A DNA stretch of 64,000 nucleotides, taken from assembly GCF_024345995.1 (NCBI RefSeq), contig NZ_JAGQCE010000001.1, positions 372,001-436,000 on the forward strand. The letters are read 5' to 3'. Position numbers and translations under genes: made by a program. The notes under the pieces were generated by a model. The model made no database searches. It was given only the letters and a program-made list of their open reading frames with translations, and was not told where the DNA came from. Shown piece by piece: positions 1 to 9,757 of this stretch; the stretch's first letter is position 1, and every line of letters begins with the position of its first letter. The stretch comes from Synechococcus sp. Cruz-7E5. GTDB taxonomy: Bacteria; Cyanobacteriota; Cyanobacteriia; PCC-6307; Cyanobiaceae.

Positions 1-2562
1 GCCGCCGCCGGCTACGACCTCGGCAAAGAGGAGGGGCTGCCTCAGGATGGCCAGGAGCTGATCCGTCGTTTGCTGGCGGGCCGCAGCAACGATGCCGAGA
101 GCAGCCACCGGCCGCCCCTCGACCACCTGCCCCTGGCCACCTACGAGCTCTGGTATGGCGGGCTGCCGCAGCCGGGACGGGATCTGATCGAGCGGCGCTG
201 GGGTTCCCCCGACAAGGACGGCGGACTGGAGCGCACCGCCAGCGGAGCCGGTTTCCCGATCCGAGGTCTGCGTTTCGGCCGCACCCATGTGCTGATCCAG
301 CCGGAGCGGGGCTACGACCGCGACCCCAGCCTCAGCTACCACAGCCCCGATCTGCCCCCCACCCACGCCTATCTGGCCCAGTACCTCTGGTTGCGGGAGG
401 TGGAGGGATCTCAGCTGGTGGTGCATGTGGGCAAGCACGGCAACCTGGAGTGGTTGCCGGGCAAGGGGCTGGGTCTCTCGAGCCAGTGTTTTCCCGAGTG
501 GGCCCTGGGGCCGATGCCCCACCTCTATCCCTTCATCGTCAACGATCCCGGCGAAGGCTCCCAGGCCAAGCGCCGAGCCCAGGCCGTGATCCTCGACCAT
601 CTCACCCCGCCCCTGGGGCGTGCGGGGTTGCACGGGCCGCTCCAGACGCTTGAGGCCCTGCTGGATGAGTACTGGGAAGCCTGCCAACTGGGCAGCGGGC
701 GGGTGGCACCCCTGCGCCAGCGCCTGGCCGAGACCCTCGAGACCCTGGAGCTGCCCCTGGAGGCCTGTGATCTGGAGAGCCGTATCGATCGCGCCGACGG
801 CTACCTCTGTGAGCTCAAGGAGGCCCAGATCCGCACGGGCCTGCACATCTACGGCCACTTGCCCTCCCCGGAGCCGCTGCTGGAGCTGCTGCTCTGCCTG
901 GCGCGGCCACCGCTCGCAGAGGGGCCAGGACTGACCCAGGCCCTGGCGAAGGATCTGGGACTGACGTTCGATCCCTGGGCAGATCCGGAAGACGAGCCCC
1001 TGGATCCGGCCGACCGGCAGCTGCTGCTGACAGCCCTGGCCGCAGGCGGAGCCACGCCCACAGCGACAACTCCTGGCGGGACAACGACGGAGTCGGCCCA
1101 GGCCTGCCGCCGGATCGGTGATGGCGTGGCCCTGCTGGAGGCGTGGGCGCTTCAACTGCTGCGACCCCTGCTGGTGCCGCCAGTTGAGGCGTTGCTGGAG
1201 TCCAGGCCGACTCCCATGGTCGAGGCACAGCCCTGCGGCGCCGTCACCCGCTCGGTACTGGAAAGGGTGCGCGGCGACCTGATCCCACGGCTGCTGCGTT
1301 GCGGTGAGGCGGAGCGAGAAGCCTTTCTCGCAGGCGTGGCGGGGGAGCGCATCGCCGCCGGTCCCTCCGGGGCACCCACCCGCGGCCGTCCCGATCTCCT
1401 CCCCACCGGCCGCAACTTCTACAGCGTCGATCTGCGCGGACTGCCCAGCGAAGCTGCCTGGGACCTCGGACGGCGCAGCGCCGAGTTGCTGCTGGAGCTG
1501 CACCTGCAGGAGGAAGGTGAAGATCTGCGCCACCTGGCCCTCTCGGTCTGGGGGACAGCAACGATGCGCAACGGCGGTGAAGACATCGCCCAGGCTCTGG
1601 CCTTGATGGGGGTGCGGCCGGTATGGGACGGGCCTACCCGGCGGATGGTGGATTTGGAGGTGATCCCGCTGTCCCTGCTGGGGCGCCCCAGGGTGGATGT
1701 GACCCTGCGCATCTCCGGCCTGTTCCGGGATGCCTTCCCCCAGCTGGTGAGCTGGGTCAACCGGGCCACGGCCCTGGTGGCGGGTCTGCAGGAGGCGGAA
1801 TCGGATAATCCCCTGGCGGCGGCGCTGATGCGCGAAGGTCACTGCGCCAGGGTCTATGGCTCAGCGCCGGGGGCCTATGGGGCAGGACTGCAGGGCCTGA
1901 TCGACAGCGGCCAGTGGGAGGAGCGCAGCGATCTGGGCGAGGCCTACCTCAACTGGAGCAGCTGGCGTTATGAGGGCAGCGGTGAGGCGATCGCCGATCG
2001 CGGCGGGCTGGAGCAACGGCTGCGCCAGGTTCAGGTGGTGCTGCACAACCAGGACAACCGAGAGCATGACCTGCTCGATTCCGACGACTACTACCAGTTC
2101 CAGGGGGGGCTGAGCGCCGCCACGGAGCGTGTGCGCGGTTCAGCACCAGCCCTCTGGTTCGGAGATCATTCCCGCAGCCAGCGGCCCCGCCTGCATCGCC
2201 TGGAGCGGGAACTCGACAAGGTGCTGCGCTCGCGGGTGCTAAACCCCCGCTGGATCGAGGGGATGCGCGCCCATGGCTACAAGGGTGGCTTCGAGCTGGC
2301 GGCCAGCCTCGATTACCTCTTCGCCTACGACGCCAGCACCGGTCGCGTGCCGGACTGGAGCTACGGCGCCATCTGCGACACCTGGCTGGGAGATGAAACC
2401 CTGCTGGACTTCCTGCGCCAGGCCAATCCCTGGGCCCTGCGTGACATGGCCGAGCGGCTGCTGGAAGCCCACAACCGCCAGCTTTGGGAGTCTGCAAGAC
2501 CTCAGCAACTGGAGCTTCTCAGGCAGTTGGTGCTCAGTAGTGAAAGCCTGGTGGAGGGCTGA
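1..2562 (+). CDS. cobN: Cobaltochelatase subunit CobN, 3' part (5' truncated by window edge)
   Basis: Large subunit of the ATP-dependent cobalt chelatase that inserts cobalt into the corrin ring during cobalamin synthesis; magnesium chelatase ChlH is the close paralogue. The frame is already open at base 1 with no start, so about 850 C-terminal residues are visible of a protein usually over 1200 long. Family-typical stretches are seen: a VVHVGKHGNLEWLPGKG block, FIVNDPGEGSQAKRR, a GRNFYSVD block, and a C-terminal region with DLLDSDDYYQFQGG. ChlH shares the general architecture, but the HGNLEWLPGKG wording and 'GRNFYSVD' fit CobN. The stop abuts the stop of the opposite-strand gene with no spacer. 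Confidence 0.9.
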   Translation, partial: AAAGYDLGKEEGLPQDGQELIRRLLAGRSNDAESSHRPPLDHLPLATYELWYGGLPQPGRDLIERRWGSPDKDGGLERTASGAGFPIRGLRFGRTHVLIQPERGYDRDPSLSYHSPDLPPTHAYLAQYLWLREVEGSQLVVHVGKHGNLEWLPGKGLGLSSQCFPEWALGPMPHLYPFIVNDPGEGSQAKRRAQAVILDHLTPPLGRAGLHGPLQTLEALLDEYWEACQLGSGRVAPLRQRLAETLETLELPLEACDLESRIDRADGYLCELKEAQIRTGLHIYGHLPSPEPLLELLLCLARPPLAEGPGLTQALAKDLGLTFDPWADPEDEPLDPADRQLLLTALAAGGATPTATTPGGTTTESAQACRRIGDGVALLEAWALQLLRPLLVPPVEALLESRPTPMVEAQPCGAVTRSVLERVRGDLIPRLLRCGEAEREAFLAGVAGERIAAGPSGAPTRGRPDLLPTGRNFYSVDLRGLPSEAAWDLGRRSAELLLELHLQEEGEDLRHLALSVWGTATMRNGGEDIAQALALMGVRPVWDGPTRRMVDLEVIPLSLLGRPRVDVTLRISGLFRDAFPQLVSWVNRATALVAGLQEAESDNPLAAALMREGHCARVYGSAPGAYGAGLQGLIDSGQWEERSDLGEAYLNWSSWRYEGSGEAIADRGGLEQRLRQVQVVLHNQDNREHDLLDSDDYYQFQGGLSAATERVRGSAPALWFGDHSRSQRPRLHRLERELDKVLRSRVLNPRWIEGMRAHGYKGGFELAASLDYLFAYDASTGRVPDWSYGAICDTWLGDETLLDFLRQANPWALRDMAERLLEAHNRQLWESARPQQLELLRQLVLSSESLVEG

Positions 2563-3108
2563 TCAGGAGTTGATCTCCTTGGCCATGTCCTTGAAAGCAT
2601 CAATGGTGCCGGGCCTGGCCTGCTGCAGGCTGCTGCCAGGCTGCCCATCGGAAGTGCCCCCCGCAGCCTTACGGGCAGCTGGTGCTGCACCGCCAGCGGC
2701 GTTGACTCCACCCACGGCAGCTCCCCTGAGGCGCTTGCTCAGCTCCGCCGCGCTCAACTTCTCGGCAAAGGTTTTCTTGACCGGCTTGGGCACACCACCG
2801 GTGAGGTTGGTGTTGATGGCCTTCGTCTCGGTGCCGGGCAGGCCCGTGCTGGCCTTCTCGAGCCGAGCCGCCATCGAATCCACCTCCTGGATCATTTCCT
2901 TGTCGCCAGGATTGTCGGCATTTCCAGGGAAGGTGTGGCGGATCTTGTTCGAACGCCGCATGAAGTTCACATCACCCAGGCTGCTCGAAGCGTCTGGATC
3001 GAGGTAGAAGCTCTCTTCCTGCTTGGCCTTCGCCGGTTTGGCCTTGGGGGCTTTGGAGGAGAAGGCTCCTTCGGAGCGGTTGCCGAGCAGACGATCGAAC
3101 AGACCCAT
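2563..3108 (-). CDS. Conserved protein of unknown function (MGLFDRLLG type)
   Basis: A 181-residue soluble protein that I cannot assign. It begins MGLFDRLLGNR, then has a Lys/Ala/Pro-rich stretch at about residues 19-30, an acidic-aromatic patch (ESFYLDPDASSSLGDVNFMRR), and a long low-complexity Ala/Gly/Lys region before a short C-terminal helix. No membrane segment, signal peptide or Cys cluster is seen. It is the last gene of a minus-strand run (flavin reductase, uvrC, hemJ, PHP), 29 bases behind the PHP gene, so it is probably co-transcribed. I believe homologues occur in other picocyanobacteria, but no function can be read from the sequence. Confidence 0.75.
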   Translation of the reverse strand: MGLFDRLLGNRSEGAFSSKAPKAKPAKAKQEESFYLDPDASSSLGDVNFMRRSNKIRHTFPGNADNPGDKEMIQEVDSMAARLEKASTGLPGTETKAINTNLTGGVPKPVKKTFAEKLSAAELSKRLRGAAVGGVNAAGGAAPAARKAAGGTSDGQPGSSLQQARPGTIDAFKDMAKEINS

Positions 3109-3137
3109 GGTCAGGGAACGGAAACCTGTAGATGAGC

Positions 3138-3791
3138 CTAACGGCCGCCAAGCCCCAGGCCATGGGTATCAGTACCGCAACTCCTCAGCAATCCCAGCCG
3201 ATTCAGCTGGGCCGCGATCGCGTCGCACACCAGCTCTGAGGGGCGCCATGACTCCCCTTGCTCGTAGTCGTAGTAAGCCTCAGCGCCATCGAAGCCCAGT
3301 TCCGCCGAGGCCGTGATCAGCAGGTGGTAGGGGAGGCGGTAACGGGCGGGGTGGGCCAGCAGGGCCAGTCCGCCAGCGGCATGGATCGCCCGGCGCACGG
3401 CCTCGGCCCGGAGCGCCGGACCCACCACAGCACTGCCCTCAAGGTAAGGGGCAAGGGCGGCATGGCCAGGCTCGAAGCCAAGCCCGAGCACGTGGACCAG
3501 ACAACCCTCCAGCAGGCAGCTGATCTCCACGCCGCTCCAGAGGGTGGGAACCGTCCAACCCCTCTCCCGGTGCTGGGCCAGCCGTCGTTGCAGGGGCTCG
3601 TAGGCAGCCGCGCTGTGGTGATCGGTCACGGCGAAATGCTCGAGACCCAGATCAACCGCCTGGTCAGCCAACCATTCCGGCTGGAGGCTGCCGTCGCTGC
3701 AGGTGGTGTGGCAGTGAAAATTCAGCCGCCCTGGGCAACAGGAGGCATCCACCCCCTGCAGGACAGGCACCAGCGGATGATCAGGCGCCAC
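3138..3791 (-). CDS. PHP-domain metal-dependent phosphoesterase
   Basis: Predicted phosphoesterase of the PHP fold, as in YciV-type nucleotide phosphatases and the DNA polymerase PHP domain. Metal-binding signatures are visible: FHCHTTCSDGSL near the start, VTDHHS, a GVEIS segment, a LLAHPARY segment, and a closing CGTDTHG. The start chosen is GTG at 3791. AGGAGG lies 9 bases upstream of it, and the protein then begins MAPDHPLVPVLQG. An ATG at 3836 is in frame but would lengthen the overlap with hemJ from 11 to 56 bases. The substrate is not deducible. Confidence 0.85.
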   Translation of the reverse strand: MAPDHPLVPVLQGVDASCCPGRLNFHCHTTCSDGSLQPEWLADQAVDLGLEHFAVTDHHSAAAYEPLQRRLAQHRERGWTVPTLWSGVEISCLLEGCLVHVLGLGFEPGHAALAPYLEGSAVVGPALRAEAVRRAIHAAGGLALLAHPARYRLPYHLLITASAELGFDGAEAYYDYEQGESWRPSELVCDAIAAQLNRLGLLRSCGTDTHGLGLGGR

Positions 3792-4395
3792 CGGCGAGGG
3801 CCTCCTGTTCGACGCGAATGCGGCGCCAACGGGCATAGAACTGAATCGAGCCGGCCATCGCCACCACCAGGGCCACCAGGAACCAGGTGGCCGCGCCGGT
3901 GGGGAACTGCCCCTTGAAAACCACCAGCATCACCACCAGCACCAGCATCAGGGTGGGAAGCTCGTTTAGGGCCCGCAGTTGCCGCCCGCTCCAGTTGCAG
4001 CTTCCCTGGCGCAGCTGACCCATCAGGCGATAGCAGAACCAGTGATAGGCCAGCAGAGCCAGCACCACGGCCAGCTTGGCGTGCATCCAGCCCTGCTTCA
4101 GCCAGATGGGCTGGGCGACCAGCAAGCCCACCGCCATGGCCACAGCAACCACCATGCCCGGGGTGGTGATGATGTTGGCCAGCCGCCGCTCCATCAGGGT
4201 GTATTGCTGCTGGAAGGCGCTGCGCAGGGGCTCCTCCAGAGCCTCGGCTTCCACGTGATAGATGAACAGCCTCACGAGGTAGAACAGCCCGGCGAACCAC
4301 ACCACCACCCCCACGATGTGCAGGGTTTTGAACCAGAGATAGGCCTCCGGTGGCAGGGCCGGCAGCGTCATCGGGGCAAGCAACAGGATTTTCAC
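3781..4395 (-). CDS. hemJ: Protoporphyrinogen IX oxidase, HemJ type
   Basis: Membrane protein of 204 residues in the HemJ family, which oxidises protoporphyrinogen IX to protoporphyrin IX for haem and chlorophyll synthesis in most cyanobacteria. It has four or five hydrophobic helices. The family's conserved histidine near the N-terminus appears in TLHIVGVVVWFAGLFYL, and a basic HAKLAVVLALLAYH helix lies mid-protein. It starts 21 bases after uvrC and overlaps the start of the PHP gene by 11 bases, so it sits inside a co-transcribed run. Confidence 0.85.
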   Translation of the reverse strand: MKILLLAPMTLPALPPEAYLWFKTLHIVGVVVWFAGLFYLVRLFIYHVEAEALEEPLRSAFQQQYTLMERRLANIITTPGMVVAVAMAVGLLVAQPIWLKQGWMHAKLAVVLALLAYHWFCYRLMGQLRQGSCNWSGRQLRALNELPTLMLVLVVMLVVFKGQFPTGAATWFLVALVVAMAGSIQFYARWRRIRVEQEALAGGA

Positions 4396-4416
4396 AAGTT
4401 AGGGGAGTTGTTCCCC

Positions 4417-6390
4417 TCATCCCACCGCCAGCGGTTCGACGTCCGACTCTCCTTCCGCCATCTCCTCTGGATCGCCGGGATGGAAATAGCTCCACACCTG
4501 CCGGGCCAGGGCTGGGCCTACGCCAGGAGCGGCGGCGATCTGCTCGGGGCTGGCGAGCTGAATGGCATCGATCGAGCGGAAGTGGCCCAGCAGATCCTTC
4601 ACCCGCTTCGGGCCCAGGCCGGGGATCTCCGAGAGACGGGAGCGTTTCATCCGCTCCCCTCGCTGCTGGCGGTGGAAACTGACCGCAAAGCGGTGGGCCT
4701 CATCGCGCAGCCGACGCAGCAGCCGCAGACCGAGCTGATCGGGCTCACTCTCCAGCGGCTGACTGGCCCCCGGCAGAAACACCTCCTCGCGCTGCTTGGC
4801 CAGCGAACACACCACCAGCTCTTCGTGCAGATCCAGCTCGCGCAGGGCCTCCATCACCGCTGAGAGCTGGCCCTTGCCGCCATCGATCATCACCAGATCC
4901 GGCCAGTCCCCCAGACCGCCGGTGTGCAGGGCGCTGTCGCCGCTGCGCCGCAGCTCGGCCAGGTCGCCCCCCTCGGCCTTCGCCTGTGACCAGCGGCGGA
5001 ACCGCCTCCGCATGATCTCCGCCATCGCCATGAAGTCGTCGGAGTGGCCAGCGCTGATGCTGCTGCTCTGGATCCGGTACTTGCGGTAATGCTGCTTGGC
5101 GGGCAGCCCATCGACGAACACCACCTGGGAGGCCACCGCGTCACTTCCCTGGATGTGGCTGATGTCGTACCCCTCGATGCGTCGGGGCGGCTGGGGGAGG
5201 TCAAGCAGCTGGGCGAGGTCCTCGGTGGCCAGCTGATGCTGCTCGGCACTGCGCTGGGCACGGCTGAGCTCGAATGCGGCGTTGCGCTCCACCAGCTCGA
5301 TCAATTCGGCCTTCTGCTGCCGCTGAGGGTGCGCCACCCGCACCATGCGACCACGGCGCTCGCTCAGCCACTCCTGCACCAGCTGCTGGCGGGGCAGGGG
5401 GTGCTGTACCAGCACCTCGGGTGGGATCTCCACCGGCTCCACCTGGCTGTAGTGCTCCTCCAGCACCCGCTGCAGGATCTCCCCCGGAGCGGCGATGCTG
5501 GCGTCAGCGGTGTAACCGAGTCGCCCCACCAGTTTGCCGGCGCGCATCTGGAACAGCTGCACCGCCGCCAGTCGCTGATCAGAGGCCAGGGCCAGCACAT
5601 CTCTCGACACCGAGGCGTCGGGCAGGGTCATCTTCTGCTCGGCCGTGAGCTGCTCGAGCCCTTGCAGCTGGTCACGCACCCGGGCCGCGGCCTCGAAATC
5701 CTCGCGCTCGGCGTAACGCTGCATCTGGGCACTCAGCAGGTCCAGCAGCTCATCGCTGCGGCCCTGGAACACCATCGCCACCTTGCGCAGGGTCTGCTGA
5801 TAGGCCTCCGAGCTGATCTTCTCCTGGCACACTCCCGGGCAGCGGCCGATGTCGAAATTGAGGCAGGTGCGGTCGCGGTAAAGGGGCTGGGGCCTCTGAC
5901 GCAGGGGAAACACACGCTTCACCAGGAAGAACGTGCGGCGCAGCAGACCCACATCGACGTAGGGACCGTAAAAGCGATCGAGCGGGCTGCGCAGGCGCCG
6001 TCGCCGGGTGATGAAGATGCGTGGGTAGGGCTCACTCCAGGTGATGCAGAGATAGGGATATTTCTTGTCGTCCTTGAGCAGCACGTTGAAGTGCGGCTGG
6101 TGGGCCTTGATCAGGTTGGATTCGAGCGCCAGCGCCTCTGCTTCGCTGTCGGTCACGATGAATTCGATCTCGCAGACCTGCCGCACCATCAGGCTGATGC
6201 GCGGGCTCAGATCATGGGAGTCGCGGAAGTAGCTGCGCACACGGCTGCGCAGACTCTTCGACTTGCCGATGTAGAGGATGCGGTCCTCGGCGTCGCGCAT
6301 CAGGTAACAGCCCGGCTCAGCGGGCAGCTCCTTGAGGCGCAGGCTGAGGCGATCGGAATCACTCAGGAGGGGCTGGGCGATGCGGCCCAT
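4417..6390 (-). CDS. uvrC: UvrABC excinuclease subunit C
   Basis: Dual-incision nuclease of nucleotide excision repair, 657 residues, full length. Domains in order are an N-terminal GIY-YIG nuclease ([18 protein letters not shown] near residues 27-44), a Cys-containing stretch (CPGVC), a UVR motif around residues 210-250 ([14 protein letters not shown]), a central RNase H-like endonuclease (GYDISHIQG), and tandem helix-hairpin-helix motifs near the C-terminus ([17 protein letters not shown]). The start [10 protein letters not shown] lies 23 bases after the flavin reductase gene. Confidence 0.97.
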   Translation of the reverse strand: MGRIAQPLLSDSDRLSLRLKELPAEPGCYLMRDAEDRILYIGKSKSLRSRVRSYFRDSHDLSPRISLMVRQVCEIEFIVTDSEAEALALESNLIKAHQPHFNVLLKDDKKYPYLCITWSEPYPRIFITRRRRLRSPLDRFYGPYVDVGLLRRTFFLVKRVFPLRQRPQPLYRDRTCLNFDIGRCPGVCQEKISSEAYQQTLRKVAMVFQGRSDELLDLLSAQMQRYAEREDFEAAARVRDQLQGLEQLTAEQKMTLPDASVSRDVLALASDQRLAAVQLFQMRAGKLVGRLGYTADASIAAPGEILQRVLEEHYSQVEPVEIPPEVLVQHPLPRQQLVQEWLSERRGRMVRVAHPQRQQKAELIELVERNAAFELSRAQRSAEQHQLATEDLAQLLDLPQPPRRIEGYDISHIQGSDAVASQVVFVDGLPAKQHYRKYRIQSSSISAGHSDDFMAMAEIMRRRFRRWSQAKAEGGDLAELRRSGDSALHTGGLGDWPDLVMIDGGKGQLSAVMEALRELDLHEELVVCSLAKQREEVFLPGASQPLESEPDQLGLRLLRRLRDEAHRFAVSFHRQQRGERMKRSRLSEIPGLGPKRVKDLLGHFRSIDAIQLASPEQIAAAPGVGPALARQVWSYFHPGDPEEMAEGESDVEPLAVG

Positions 6391-6413
6391 GGCAGCTGGA
6401 TCCTGGGCCCGGT

Positions 6414-6932
6414 TCAGCCTCCGTACTGCCAGCCGGTTGGTCCCAATTCCAGGGCCGCTCCATCACGGTGCAACACGGCGGTCTTCACTTCGGCCACGAA
6501 CACCGTGTGATCGCCATGGGCCACCTCACCCACCAACTCGCATTCGACGGCTCCGAGAGCCGCCTCTAGGATCGGCAGACCCAGTGGTCCCAGGCTGTAG
6601 GGAGCAGCATCGAAGCGGCCGCCGATGCCGTTCTGGGGCTTGAAGAACACGGCGGCCAGATCCTTCTGATCGGCCGCGAGCACGTTCAGAGAAAAGCGCC
6701 GGGTGCGCTGAATGATGCCGTTGCTGGTCGAATCGGCCCGCACGGCCACCACCACCAGAGGTGGTTCGAAGGAACCCTGGGTGACCCAGCTGGCGGTGAA
6801 GCCGTTGATGGTGTCGCCCTCGGCTACCCCGCAGATGAACAGGCCGTGGGGAATCTTGCGCAACAGCGTCTTCTTGGCGGCGGCATCGAGGCCGCCGCTG
6901 GCTGCGCTGGGGGGAGCATCGGTGGCCATCAA
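6414..6932 (-). CDS. Flavin reductase-like FMN-binding protein
   Basis: A 172-residue protein of the flavin reductase-like (split-barrel FMN-binding) family, also found as the C-terminal domain of cyanobacterial flavodiiron proteins. Recognisable segments are [31 protein letters not shown] (read in two parts), [10 protein letters not shown], and a C-terminal [10 protein letters not shown] block. It probably reduces or binds FMN using NAD(P)H. It heads the run that continues into uvrC. The first residues MM offer two adjacent starts. No Rieske or other redox centre is attached, so the physiological partner is unknown. Confidence 0.85.
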   Translation of the reverse strand: MMATDAPPSAASGGLDAAAKKTLLRKIPHGLFICGVAEGDTINGFTASWVTQGSFEPPLVVVAVRADSTSNGIIQRTRRFSLNVLAADQKDLAAVFFKPQNGIGGRFDAAPYSLGPLGLPILEAALGAVECELVGEVAHGDHTVFVAEVKTAVLHRDGAALELGPTGWQYGG

Positions 6933-7041
6933 GGTGTCGCGATCGATACCCCGACTTTAGGCAGCGTGATCAGCGGTGGCGGCGCCATCCATAGGATCCG
7001 CGCCATCGCTTCCCTACGGGGGGCTCCATGACCAAGCGCCC

Positions 7042-7518
7042 ATGAAGGCCCTCTATCCCGGCAGTTTCGATCCGCTCACCCTGGGCCATCTGGACCTGAT
7101 CGAGCGGGCCGAACGGCTGTTTGGAAGCCTCGTGGTGGCGGTGCTGCAAAACCCGAGCAAGCAGGCCAGCTTCCCCCTGGAACAACGTCTCAACCAGATC
7201 CGCCAGGCCACATCCCACCTGGAGCGGGTGGAGGTGAGCAGCTTTGACGGCCTCACCGTGGACTTCGCCCGGAGCTGCGACTCAGCGGTGATCCTGCGCG
7301 GGCTGCGGGCGATGAGCGATTTTGAATTCGAGCTTCAGATCGCCCACACCAACCGCAGCCTGGCTGCGGAGGTGGAAACCCTGTTTCTGGTCACCGCCGC
7401 TCACCACAGCTTTCTGAGCAGCAGCGTGGTCAAGGAGGTGGCCCGCTTCGGTGGGAATGTGCGCCACATGGTGCCGCCGGGAGTGGCGGATGACCTCGCC
7501 AGGCTCTTTAATCGGTAA
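7042..7518 (+). CDS. coaD: Phosphopantetheine adenylyltransferase
   Basis: Transfers AMP to 4'-phosphopantetheine in coenzyme A synthesis. The chosen ATG gives 158 residues beginning [16 protein letters not shown], the canonical nucleotidyltransferase start with a T/HxGH-type motif. The C-terminal [13 protein letters not shown] is the second nucleotide-binding signature (ISST-like). A longer frame opening at 6976 would add 22 unrelated residues and is rejected. A TAGGAT hexamer 45 bases upstream could be a -10 element. It is followed after 17 bases by the coiled-coil gene. Confidence 0.95.
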   Translation: MKALYPGSFDPLTLGHLDLIERAERLFGSLVVAVLQNPSKQASFPLEQRLNQIRQATSHLERVEVSSFDGLTVDFARSCDSAVILRGLRAMSDFEFELQIAHTNRSLAAEVETLFLVTAAHHSFLSSSVVKEVARFGGNVRHMVPPGVADDLARLFNR

Positions 7519-7535
7519 TCCCCTGCCCCGTTGAG

Positions 7536-8486
7536 ATGGCCGACACACGGATCAGCGTGCTGGATCAGATCGACCAGCTCGAAGAAATCGTGCTGGAGGG
7601 CAGCCGCATTCCGTTCAGTGGTGGCCGCCTCGTCAATGAACAGGACGCCATCGAGCTGATGGACGCGGTGCGGGAGGCCATGCCCGCCCAGCTCGACCAG
7701 GCCGAGGAGCTGCTGCGTCAGCGGGAAAGCTTCATCGCCCAGGCCCGCCAGCAGGCGGAGGAGATCATCAACCGGGCCCGTCAGGAGCGGGAACAGCTGA
7801 TCAATTCCGCCGCCGTGCGCCAGGAGGCCGAGCGCCAGGTCGCCGAACTGCGAGAGCAGGCCCGCCAGCAGTGCGAGCAACTGCTGCTCTCGGCCCGCCA
7901 GCAGGTGGCCCAGACCGAACAGGAGCACCAGACCCGCCTGGCCCAGACCGAGCAGCAGTTCAGCAGCCGCCGCCAGCAGCTGGAGCAGGAGGCCATGCAG
8001 CGGCGCCAGCAGCTCGACCAGGACTTCGTGGAAATGAAGCGCCAGCTGAGTGAGCAGCACGAGCGCTCACGCCAGCAGAGCCTGCAGGAACTGGAGAAGA
8101 TCCGTCAGGAGGGTCTGCGCATCCAGCGCGAAAGCCAGAGTGAGGCTGAGCGGCTGCACAACGATGCCCTGCAGTTCCGCCAGCAGACCCAGCAACAGTG
8201 CGAAGCGCTGATCAGCCGCACCCGCCAGGAGGCAACCACGGTGCAGGACGGAGCCAACCGCTACGCCGAGCAGGTCCTGACTGAACTCGAGGGACGGCTG
8301 GGCGAGCTGAGCAAGGTGGTGCTCGCCGGCCGCCGCGAACTGGTCCGCATCCAGAGCACCGAGGTGTCGGCCTCAGCCGAGAGGCCCAGCACGGCCCAGG
8401 CTCCCACCGGTGAGCCTGCGGCCGTGCCGATCAGCCGCGCCAGGCGCGCGGCCTCACGCCTCAGGCAGGTGGCTGGCAGAGGCTGA
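7536..8486 (+). CDS. Cyanobacterial coiled-coil protein downstream of coaD
   Basis: A 316-residue protein with a short globular N-terminus (VLDQIDQLEEIVLEGS, then a segment about binding-site selection NEQDAIELMDAVREAMP). It is followed by a very long Gln/Glu/Arg-rich helix from about residue 45 to 240 with repeated (Q)EAERQVAELREQA-like heptads. The C-terminus is basic and Ala-rich. Composition resembles the b subunit of ATP synthase or DivIVA-type scaffolds, but there is no N-terminal membrane helix. No function can be assigned. It is 17 bases after coaD and overlaps the end of the convergent dacB by 26 bases. Confidence 0.8.
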   Translation: MADTRISVLDQIDQLEEIVLEGSRIPFSGGRLVNEQDAIELMDAVREAMPAQLDQAEELLRQRESFIAQARQQAEEIINRARQEREQLINSAAVRQEAERQVAELREQARQQCEQLLLSARQQVAQTEQEHQTRLAQTEQQFSSRRQQLEQEAMQRRQQLDQDFVEMKRQLSEQHERSRQQSLQELEKIRQEGLRIQRESQSEAERLHNDALQFRQQTQQQCEALISRTRQEATTVQDGANRYAEQVLTELEGRLGELSKVVLAGRRELVRIQSTEVSASAERPSTAQAPTGEPAAVPISRARRAASRLRQVAGRG

Positions 8487-9747
8487 TGTTCTGCACCTGG
8501 CGGAGCACTGCACCGATCATGGTGTTGGGTGCTCCAGCCCCGTTCGAGATCAGGCTCACGTAACGGGGGCCATCACTTGTGTTGAGAACCCCACTGATCG
8601 AGCGCACACCCGTAAGGGTGCCGGTCTTGCCGCGGAAACGCCCCTCCAGGCTGGTGCCCTTGTACAGGTTGCGGAGCGTGCCCCGCTGTCCGGCCACCGC
8701 CATCGAGGCCATGTAATAGCCGGAATAGGGGTGCTGACCCATGTTGAGCAGCAGGGCGGTGAGGAAGCGGCTGGTGAGACGATTGGCCCGATCGAGGCCG
8801 CTGCCATCGGCCACCCGGACCCCTTGCAGGGGCAACCCCCGTTCAGCCAGCCACTGCATCTGGGCCTGACGACTGACGGCCAGGTCCCAGCTGCCACTGG
8901 CCTGGCGCAACAACACTTCGGCGGTGAAATTGTGGCTTTCGCTGTTGGCCAGGCTGAGCAGGTTATGCATCGGAGCCGAAGGCTCCTCGTGGATCAGCAC
9001 GGCATCCCGGGAGATGGGTGCATCGGAGGAAACCACGCTCAGCTCTACGGCTTTGCCCCCCTGGCGGACCAGTTCCCGGTTGAGCAGCGTGCGCAGCCGT
9101 GAGGTGGGGTTGGCCACTGCCATGTCGATGGCGTTGCTCGTGAGCGCCAGCCTGGTGATCGGCGCGCCATAGGCCTCTGCCCGATCTCCGGGATGCCAGC
9201 CCTGGGGCCACCAGGCCTGGGGAGGCAACTCGGCGAGCTGCAGCCTCACCAGGCTGGGAGGAGCACCGTCAGCGCCGCCGGATCCCAGGGCCAGCTTGGC
9301 GAAACGCTGCAGCTGGGGCAGAGCCAGGTCGGGATCCCCTTCACCGGTGAGCCGCAGGGTGCCGTCGGAGAGTCGCCAGAGACGGGTGGTGAGGCGGTAG
9401 TCGGGGCCGAGGCGATCGAGGGCGAACGCTGTGCTCAACAGCTTCTGATTGGATGCGGGCACCCGCGGCTGCAGCCCGTTCACATCCGCCAGCAGGCGAC
9501 CACTGCCATCCGCCACCGACACGCTCCAGCGACCGGCTTCCGGTCCCAGGCTGGCCTGAACGCGCTGCTGCAGGGCGGGGCAGCTCACCTGGCTCTGGAG
9601 CCGCGGCAGGCCGGCAGCCGCAGGTGAACCGGGCAGGCGGGCCAGGGGATCGGCGGCCAGCACCGGCAGACCAGGCACCAGGCTGAGTCCCAGGGCGAGG
9701 CCTGCGGCCAGGGGCCGCTGGAGTCGGGATGTTTGGGGTTGCGACAT
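8461..9747 (-). CDS. dacB: D-alanyl-D-alanine carboxypeptidase/endopeptidase (PBP4, DacB family)
   Basis: Periplasmic class C penicillin-binding protein that trims or cleaves peptidoglycan cross-links. The three active-site motifs are present in order. S-x-x-K appears as PASNQK (residues about 99-102), the SxN motif as SHN (about 271-273; S-D-N in E. coli), and KTG in GKTGTLTG (about 374-376). An Ala/Leu-rich signal peptide follows MSQPQTSRLQRP, which is why ATG 9747 is preferred over the upstream in-frame start at 9771. The upstream start would overlap DUF4330 by 14 bases. It is the last gene of the minus-strand run from dapF. Confidence 0.93.
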   Translation of the reverse strand: MSQPQTSRLQRPLAAGLALGLSLVPGLPVLAADPLARLPGSPAAAGLPRLQSQVSCPALQQRVQASLGPEAGRWSVSVADGSGRLLADVNGLQPRVPASNQKLLSTAFALDRLGPDYRLTTRLWRLSDGTLRLTGEGDPDLALPQLQRFAKLALGSGGADGAPPSLVRLQLAELPPQAWWPQGWHPGDRAEAYGAPITRLALTSNAIDMAVANPTSRLRTLLNRELVRQGGKAVELSVVSSDAPISRDAVLIHEEPSAPMHNLLSLANSESHNFTAEVLLRQASGSWDLAVSRQAQMQWLAERGLPLQGVRVADGSGLDRANRLTSRFLTALLLNMGQHPYSGYYMASMAVAGQRGTLRNLYKGTSLEGRFRGKTGTLTGVRSISGVLNTSDGPRYVSLISNGAGAPNTMIGAVLRQVQNISLCQPPA

Positions 9748-9757
9748 GATCACCATC

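Noticed and set aside
5044-6510. A 488-residue plus-strand frame across uvrC.
   Set aside because: It lies wholly over uvrC and part of the flavin reductase, with His/Leu/Gly-rich shadow composition and no motif.
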